Assembly (NCBI GenBank): GCA_910588105.1
Contig: CAJUQD010000076.1
Span: 1-10,584, forward strand
DNA from: an uncultured Oscillospiraceae bacterium
GTDB lineage: Bacteria > Bacillota > Clostridia > Oscillospirales > Oscillospiraceae
Direction: 5' to 3'
Length of the DNA stretch: 10,584 nt
Below are positions 6,878-10,584 of the stretch, piece by piece. A program made the translations under genes and the position numbers. Positions within the stretch are counted from its first letter, which is position 1; every line of letters begins with the position of its first letter. The notes beneath the pieces are model-generated. The model was given only the letters and a program-made list of their open reading frames with translations, had not been told where the DNA came from and searched no databases.

Positions 6878-7837
6878 TCACCGGGCGTTCCCGCGATCCC
6901 GATGCTTGAACTTGATGGGTTCGCCCTGCTCGTCATAGTATTTCGGGTCAGCGCCGGGTTTGTCCCAGCCATAGGTGGAGCCGAACAGCATAGCGGCCTC
7001 CTGCGCCCTGGTGATGCCCATCGCTTCATTGGCGGCGGTGGCCCCCTCACGGGCGGTTATGCCCTCGGCGCGGGCACCAGCGGGCCGCTTGAACATCTCG
7101 CCCTTGGTGATAATGACGATCTCGTCAGCGGCGGTGGTGACGCTGAAACACTTATCAGGCAGGGTGGAGCGCATGGGGATCACCCTGCTGCCAGTACGCT
7201 CCACCTTCTCCGCAAAGTCGTGGAGAAGATAGAGGGTGCTGTCACAGTCGCTGAACAGCTCCACATGGCACTCGTCCACATAGCGGGCCACACGGTCACG
7301 GAGGTCGCCACTTTTAAGGATGATACGGATGCGGTCGCCATCCGGGATCGTAAACCTCTCCTTGAAATCAGGGCCGATGAAATGGACGCCCTTTTCAGCC
7401 TGTTCCACATGGAAATCAAACAAGTCTCGGAGATAGGGAAAAAGCTCAAAGTCAAACTCCACCTCGTCCAGATACAGCCGCATAAAATAGGTGTATTGCT
7501 CCGTGTCCAGCCGGAACGCATATTCCCGGTCATAGTGGCCCATATCGCTTTCCGGGTGCGCCCCGCAGTAGGCCGTCAGGGTATCGCGGTCTTTGAACAC
7601 ACCGCCGTACTGCCCGTCATGGCGCAGGGCGTCCAGCACATCATGGAGATTCGCCAGAAATTCGCTCGTCCGCAGATAGCCGCAGCAGTTTTCAAAATCG
7701 GTGTGAAATTCCGTCCCGTCCTCGCCCATATTGCCGCGCAGACAGCCCACCGCTCCACATTGCTCCCCGATGCTCGTACTCTGCTTACGGGCGTAAAGCT
7801 GCTCCGCAGGGGCAGCGGGCCGTATGGTCATATCCAT
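6878..7837 (-). CDS. First of three tandem LPD28-like paralogues
   Basis: A 319-residue member of the array, the most diverged in its middle. It has the N-terminal module (MDMTIRPAAPAEQLYARKQS), LDALRHDGQYGGVF, YTYFMRLYLDE, the VEQAEKGVHFI motif, the LPD28-like core (KERFTIPDGDRIRIIL, ARYVDECHVELFSDC, FAEKVERTGSRVIPM) and the C-terminal MGITRAQEAAMLFGSTYGW and DPKYYDEQGEPIKFKHRDR. Between core and tail it carries an Ala/Gly-rich stretch (RPAGARAEGITAREG) in place of the aromatic stretch in the second copy (GESGYYHTDKYG). The ATG at 7837 shares its A with the TAA of the upstream gene (TAATG), with AAGGAG about 11 bases upstream, so translation is probably coupled. A second ATG at 7831 is less well placed. 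No catalytic motif is evident. Confidence 0.85.
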   Translation of the reverse strand: MDMTIRPAAPAEQLYARKQSTSIGEQCGAVGCLRGNMGEDGTEFHTDFENCCGYLRTSEFLANLHDVLDALRHDGQYGGVFKDRDTLTAYCGAHPESDMGHYDREYAFRLDTEQYTYFMRLYLDEVEFDFELFPYLRDLFDFHVEQAEKGVHFIGPDFKERFTIPDGDRIRIILKSGDLRDRVARYVDECHVELFSDCDSTLYLLHDFAEKVERTGSRVIPMRSTLPDKCFSVTTAADEIVIITKGEMFKRPAGARAEGITAREGATAANEAMGITRAQEAAMLFGSTYGWDKPGADPKYYDEQGEPIKFKHRDRGNAR

Positions 7838-8118
7838 TACCGTTCACACTCCTTATCCGGCTCTTTGGGCCGCTTTTCAGCGGCCCGCGCCCTCCGTTCC
7901 ATCTGGTACTCCAATTCCTCATTGGCACGGATCAGCAAATCCTTTTTGGCTTCCATAGGGTCGGAGAAGTAGTGCCCCCAATAGTAGTTGTCGCCGCTCT
8001 TGCAGGCCCAGGTCACATACATGGGCGGTTTGCTCCCGCTCTGGCCCAAAACGAACTCGGTTTCCCCAATCTGGATGGAGTCAGTGATGGTATAGCCCTC
8101 GTTGATTCTGGCATCCAT
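7837..8118 (-). CDS. Small accessory protein sharing a module with its upstream neighbour
   Basis: A 93-residue protein. Residues 11-26 (ITDSIQIGETEFVLGQ) resemble residues 16-30 of the 205-residue neighbour (FHSLHIGDREIVLGE), so the two share an N-terminal module. It continues with PPMYVTWACKSGDNYYWGHY and a helical, strongly charged C-terminal half (ANEELEYQMERRARAAEKRP). Small beta-sheet plus helix protein; no membrane segment. Start: ATG at 8118 lies one base after the upstream TGA, with GGGAGG about 8-9 bases upstream. The frame is open upstream to 8436 but that is the shadow of the neighbour. Its stop overlaps the next start by one base. I recall similar small proteins in Clostridia ICEs but know no function. 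Confidence 0.76.
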   Translation of the reverse strand: MDARINEGYTITDSIQIGETEFVLGQSGSKPPMYVTWACKSGDNYYWGHYFSDPMEAKKDLLIRANEELEYQMERRARAAEKRPKEPDKECER

Positions 8119-8119
8119 A

Positions 8120-8737
8120 TCAGCGGCCCTCCCTGTCCTTCGATTTCTTTTCCTTTTCAGCCTGTAAAGCATCCAGACAATGCTTCGCCCATTGGGGCAG
8201 TTTCTCCGGCTCAATCGTGCCGAGAACATCACTGCGCTCAAAACGCGAGGTCTTGCCCGAATACAACTCCGTGCAGGAACAGGCGGAGCCGCGACTGTTG
8301 GGACTTGCGCCAAATCCGCCGTTGCACAGGTGGAGTTGGCTGGTTGCCCGACGGTATTCCGGGCGCAGCACCTCCGGCCTGATAACAACAATCTTGCCGT
8401 GGATGTCGCTGTGGTGCCCAATGGCGTCACAGCCACTGGCGAGGATGGGGGCGTTGGGGATGCCCTGAATTTTGGGGCCGTTCAGGTCAACACGGGTTTT
8501 CTCCGCCTGCTCCGCCACACGCCGCCCAAAGAGGGCCGCGAGTTCAGGGTAATCATCGCTGACCATGATCTCGGTGTAGAGGGCCATGATCCCGTTGTTC
8601 GTGCAGAACGCGCACATATAGCGTTGCTCATCCACACAGTCCGGGTTCTCGCCCAGCACGATCTCCCGGTCGCCTATGTGCAGGGAGTGGAAGATGACAA
8701 AATCTCCCGCCATGCGTTTTTCCTCGTTACTGTCCAT
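8120..8737 (-). CDS. Conserved hypothetical ICE accessory protein
   Basis: A 205-residue protein. The N-terminal 75 residues contain the module also seen in the following gene (FHSLHIGDREIVLGE), with MCAFCTNNGIMALYTEIMVS after it. The second half has a cysteine-containing motif from about 131 to 173: ATSQLHLCNGGFGASPNSRG, then SACSC, and FERSDVLGTIEPEKLPQWAK, a pattern I recall from similar unnamed proteins of Clostridia elements. Cysteines at about 42, 45, 103, 138, 153 and 155, with histidines at 109-110, could bind metal; this is a guess. The C-terminus is a basic helix (AEKEKKSKDREGR). Start: ATG at 8737 with AGGAGG 7 bases upstream; a TTG at 8758 would lie upstream of that site, so it is rejected. 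An inverted repeat precedes the ribosome-binding site. Confidence 0.8.
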   Translation of the reverse strand: MDSNEEKRMAGDFVIFHSLHIGDREIVLGENPDCVDEQRYMCAFCTNNGIMALYTEIMVSDDYPELAALFGRRVAEQAEKTRVDLNGPKIQGIPNAPILASGCDAIGHHSDIHGKIVVIRPEVLRPEYRRATSQLHLCNGGFGASPNSRGSACSCTELYSGKTSRFERSDVLGTIEPEKLPQWAKHCLDALQAEKEKKSKDREGR

Positions 8738-8763
8738 TTGAAAGCCTCCTTTTTTCAAAGATT

Positions 8764-8800
8764 TACACCGCTCTGTGCCCTATGGACAAAAAGCGGTGTA
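8764..8800. repeat. Inverted repeat before the 205-residue gene
   Basis: TACACCGCT (8764-8772) and AGCGGTGTA (8792-8800) are perfect inverted repeats with a 19-base loop. It lies in the 79-base gap between the 51- and 205-residue genes, just upstream of the ribosome-binding site. There is no T run on either side, so it is not a typical terminator; it may be an operator or an RNA stem that affects translation or processing. Confidence 0.6.
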
Positions 8801-8816
8801 TGTAAAAAACGCTTTT

Positions 8817-8972
8817 TCAGCGGGCCATCAGTTTTGCCAGAAGTTCATTCACCGGCTCGGCGCTCCGGCCCTGGGCGGTCAGCTTGTTCCGCCAGTCCAT
8901 CAGGCACTTGCGGATAAGGCGGTATTCATCATCAGTAAACTGGAGGTATACCCGCTTTTCCCGTTTGAACAT
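8817..8972 (-). CDS. 51-residue ribbon-helix-helix-like protein, first gene of the operon
   Basis: Starts MFKREKRVYLQFTDDEYRLI and ends VNELLAKLMAR. ATG at 8972 with AAAGGAG 9 bases upstream; TGA at 8817-8819. The order is a short basic beta strand (KRVYLQFT), a long helix (DDEYRLIRKCLMDWRNKL), a turn with glycine (AQGRS) and a second helix (EPVNELLAKLM), which is the layout of ribbon-helix-helix DNA-binding proteins that act as dimers, often as autorepressors or plasmid/relaxosome accessory proteins. I recall very similar small proteins in Clostridia ICEs. It is the first gene behind a promoter whose -35 box and its own start codon carry copies of one repeat, which fits autoregulation but is inference. 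No toxin-like partner is adjacent. Confidence 0.75.
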   Translation of the reverse strand: MFKREKRVYLQFTDDEYRLIRKCLMDWRNKLTAQGRSAEPVNELLAKLMAR

Positions 8973-9031
8973 TTGAAACAGCTCCTTTCTTCACCACCAT
9001 AGTACAAGAAAAAAGAAACGGTTTCAAATGT
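8969..9031. repeat. 11-bp inverted repeat over the -35 box and first start codon
   Basis: ACATTTGAAAC (8969-8979) and its exact inverse GTTTCAAATGT (9021-9031). One arm covers the start codon of the 51-residue gene, the other the -35 box; the centres are 52 bp apart, close to five helical turns. A third, shorter copy (CATTTGAAA, 8735-8743) covers the start codon of the 205-residue gene. GAAACGGTTTC at 9015-9025 is a small palindrome overlapping the upstream arm. Probable operator pair, unproven. Confidence 0.55.
8999..9027 (-). promoter_or_regulatory. Predicted sigma-70-type promoter of the accessory operon
   Basis: On the minus strand TTGAAA (complement of 9022-9027) is followed after 17 bases by TACTAT (complement of 8999-9004). 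Box quality is good for -35 and moderate for -10. Transcription would start near 8992, giving a leader of about 20 bases that still includes the ribosome-binding site of the 51-residue gene. It lies in the only sizeable gap between the surface-protein gene and the operon. Confidence 0.65.
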
Positions 9032-9049
9032 GCGAACGGCCCTATGTAA

Positions 9050-9070
9050 GTGGCCCGCAAAGCGGGCCAC
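9050..9070 (-). terminator. GC-rich hairpin after the surface-protein gene
   Basis: GTGGCCCGC (9050-9058), loop AAA, GCGGGCCAC (9062-9070): a perfect 9-bp stem beginning 11 bases after the stop of the surface-protein gene. No T run follows in either direction, so it is either a weak or factor-dependent terminator or a 3'-end stabilising stem. Its place between a finished gene and a new promoter supports a transcript-end role. Confidence 0.5.
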
Positions 9071-9081
9071 GGGGGAAATGC

Positions 9082-10584
9082 TCAATACCCCGTCCGGGGC
9101 AGGGGCTTGGAGGGGGCGTAGATCTTCGTCACCCAGCGGGTGGTCGCCATGATCCACTGGCCGTTGTAGACGCCGCCCACGTCCGCCTGATTCACAAACT
9201 GACTGCCGCCCTTGGCCCAGGACACCACGGTGCAATCAATTTTGGGGGCTTCTACCTGCCGGAAATTGGCGGGTACGGTGCCGAACACGAACATCACTTC
9301 TGTGACATACTCATTGGACGCCAGCCGCAGGGCTACGGGGGACGCTTCCAGCACATAGTTTTGCTGGGTGTTCAGGCTGTCCGCCAGGACGCGGTACTCG
9401 CCGCTGCTCAAATTGGTCTTGTAAACGATCTTGTAGTTACCGGGGGCGTTATAGGTGCCGGTGGTGATCTTCGCCAGCCGTACCGCCTCCACGGGCAGCG
9501 TATCTCTCCAATAGAAAGAGGTAAGCGCGGTGGTGGAGTTGTTGCCGATGTTGGAGAACGTGTAGCGGATATTCTGACCGGGCATGACCTCGGCGTAGCC
9601 GGTTTTCTGGATGGCAACATTGGTGTAAAGGCTCTTGTTGGTCATAGCGGCCTTTACGATCTGCCCCGCGTGTTCGATTTCCACGTCGATGGGGGTCTTG
9701 TCCAGCCCGTAGAAGTCAGCGGCCTGGGATTCCACCACCTTGTAGCGGCCCAGGGGCAGGGGCTTGGACACGGCCACGCCGTTCTTGTCGGTGCGGATGG
9801 TATCGACAAGGTTGCCGGTGCGGTAGTGGTAGATTTCAAACACGGTGCCGGGGATGGGAGTGCCAGCGGGCCAGCCGTTCATGGAGTTGTAGTCGGCGCT
9901 GGTCTTGGTGATCTGGATTTGCCCGGTGACGGCGGTATTTGTCCAGGTGATGGTGGTACAGCCGCCGTACTCCACATAGATGGTTTTGGGCTGAGTGTCC
10001 AGAATATAGCCCTCGGCGCACTCAATCTCCCGGATGGTGTACCGGCCATCCTCCAACTCCTTGTCGATATACACATACCCCTCATTGTCGCTTTCATAGG
10101 TGCCCACGGGGTTGCCCTTGGCATCGGACAGCAGGAACTTGACGCCATAAATGCCCTTGCCGGTCACGCTGTCGATTTTGTGAATGAGGGCGCTGCCGCT
10201 CTGCCGGTTGGTGATTTCCAGTGTGGCCGTGCCGCCGTCCTTCACCTCAATCTGGTGGGGGGTATCGTCCAGCTTGTAGCCCTTGGCGGCTTTCAGCTCC
10301 ACCACCTGATACCAGCCCTTTTCGGCTTCGGGCAGGTTGATGACGCCATTGGCATCGGTGGTATAGGTGCCGATGATCTCCCCGTTCAGCTTGCGGACTT
10401 CAAACTGGACGCCCTTGATGCGCTCCCCGGTTTCCTCGTCCTTCTTGATGATGGTAAGCCCGCCCACCTTCGTGTTATACACAGTGATGGTCTGCGTGTC
10501 GGTGGGGTTCACCTTGACGGTCTGCGTCCTGGTGCCCTCGTCCATCACATAACCGGGCAAAGGCTTGGTTTCCGTGATGACCAA
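9082..10584 (-). CDS. SpaA-like CnaB-repeat surface protein, C-terminal part (N-terminus outside window)
   Basis: The last 500 residues of a larger protein; the frame is open to the window edge (the first codon, TTG, is not a start). Residues 1-39 end an earlier CnaB domain. Three complete CnaB domains follow at about 41-128, 130-217 and 220-318, each with the lysine, glutamate and asparagine expected for a self-made isopeptide bond: K47/E96/N126, K136/E186/N216 and K227/E285/N316. Residues about 319-485 form a different, beta-rich domain (VAIQKTGYAEVMPGQNIRY, later FVNQADVGGVYNGQW), possibly DUF11-like. The protein ends APSKPLPRTGY: a sortase-type LPXTG followed by one tyrosine, with no hydrophobic segment or basic tail. 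CnaB repeats build stiff stalks on Gram-positive surfaces; in ICEs such proteins probably aid cell contact. How this one is anchored is unclear. Confidence 0.9.
   Translation of the reverse strand: MVITETKPLPGYVMDEGTRTQTVKVNPTDTQTITVYNTKVGGLTIIKKDEETGERIKGVQFEVRKLNGEIIGTYTTDANGVINLPEAEKGWYQVVELKAAKGYKLDDTPHQIEVKDGGTATLEITNRQSGSALIHKIDSVTGKGIYGVKFLLSDAKGNPVGTYESDNEGYVYIDKELEDGRYTIREIECAEGYILDTQPKTIYVEYGGCTTITWTNTAVTGQIQITKTSADYNSMNGWPAGTPIPGTVFEIYHYRTGNLVDTIRTDKNGVAVSKPLPLGRYKVVESQAADFYGLDKTPIDVEIEHAGQIVKAAMTNKSLYTNVAIQKTGYAEVMPGQNIRYTFSNIGNNSTTALTSFYWRDTLPVEAVRLAKITTGTYNAPGNYKIVYKTNLSSGEYRVLADSLNTQQNYVLEASPVALRLASNEYVTEVMFVFGTVPANFRQVEAPKIDCTVVSWAKGGSQFVNQADVGGVYNGQWIMATTRWVTKIYAPSKPLPRTGY

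Noticed and set aside
6862..7050. N-terminal extension of the second paralogue
   Set aside because: The paralogues align from MELT or MDMT; the extension is an out-of-frame reading of the upstream gene.
6602..7972. Long plus-strand frame of 456 codons
   Set aside because: Antisense mirror of the second and first LPD28-like genes. High GC at third positions makes such frames open by chance.
8119..8436. N-terminal extension of the 93-residue protein
   Set aside because: Entirely within the upstream 205-residue gene in another frame, Arg/Ala-rich and without family likeness; ATG at 8118 has a proper ribosome-binding site.
8738..8758. TTG start seven codons upstream of the 205-residue gene
   Set aside because: It would translate through the AAAAAAGGAGG ribosome-binding site that clearly serves the ATG at 8737.
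8783..8812. A second promoter before the 205-residue gene (TTTACA and ATAGGG on the minus strand)
   Set aside because: The -10 candidate is poor and overlaps the loop of the inverted repeat; not supportable.
8900..9235. A frameshifted membrane tail for the LPRTG protein
   Set aside because: Reading past the stop in the other frame gives a mixed, His/Arg-containing sequence (e.g. ISPVARFAGHLHRAVRTF) that does not look like a sortase-type membrane segment.

Overview
The window looks like an accessory segment of an integrative and conjugative element (ICE) from a GC-rich gut Firmicute, probably a Clostridia member of the Oscillospiraceae/Lachnospiraceae type. This rests on strong Shine-Dalgarno sites, tightly packed genes all on the minus strand, a TnpV protein, a giant 'polyvalent' protein with an ArdC-like N-terminus, small ICE-type accessory proteins, and a SpaA/CnaB-type surface protein. 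No rRNA, tRNA, CRISPR array or plus-strand gene could be supported.

Layout, in the direction of transcription (right to left). 10584-9082: C-terminal 500 residues of a surface protein with three complete CnaB (isopeptide) domains, ending in LPRTGY with no membrane anchor after it, followed by a GC-rich hairpin. 9031-8969: a promoter with an 11-bp inverted repeat spanning the -35 box and the first start codon. 8972-8817: a 51-residue protein with a ribbon-helix-helix-like layout. 8737-7837: two small proteins of 205 and 93 residues that share an N-terminal module. 7837-4876: three tandem paralogues of about 315 residues with an LPD28-like core; an intrinsic terminator separates the second from the third. 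4879-3717: three small proteins, overlapping or a few bases apart. 3713-1: the first 1237 codons of a giant protein that runs off the left edge. It has an ArdC-like N-terminal domain, a long low-complexity linker, polyvalent-protein domains and a MutS-domain-I-like segment.

The most striking observation is that a complete, well-conserved tnpV gene (2881-2537), with its own good ribosome-binding site, lies wholly inside the giant gene in another reading frame. The giant protein's Gly/Arg/Asp/Pro-rich linker is simply the other-frame reading of tnpV, so two proteins of the same element appear to be encoded by one stretch of DNA.

The genes probably act as one accessory operon. A promoter at about 9000 would drive the small proteins, the paralogue array and, by read-through of the terminator at 5845-5883, the small downstream genes and the giant protein. 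The ArdC-like domain suggests, but does not prove, a role in protecting or processing newly transferred DNA. Functions of most of the small proteins are unknown.
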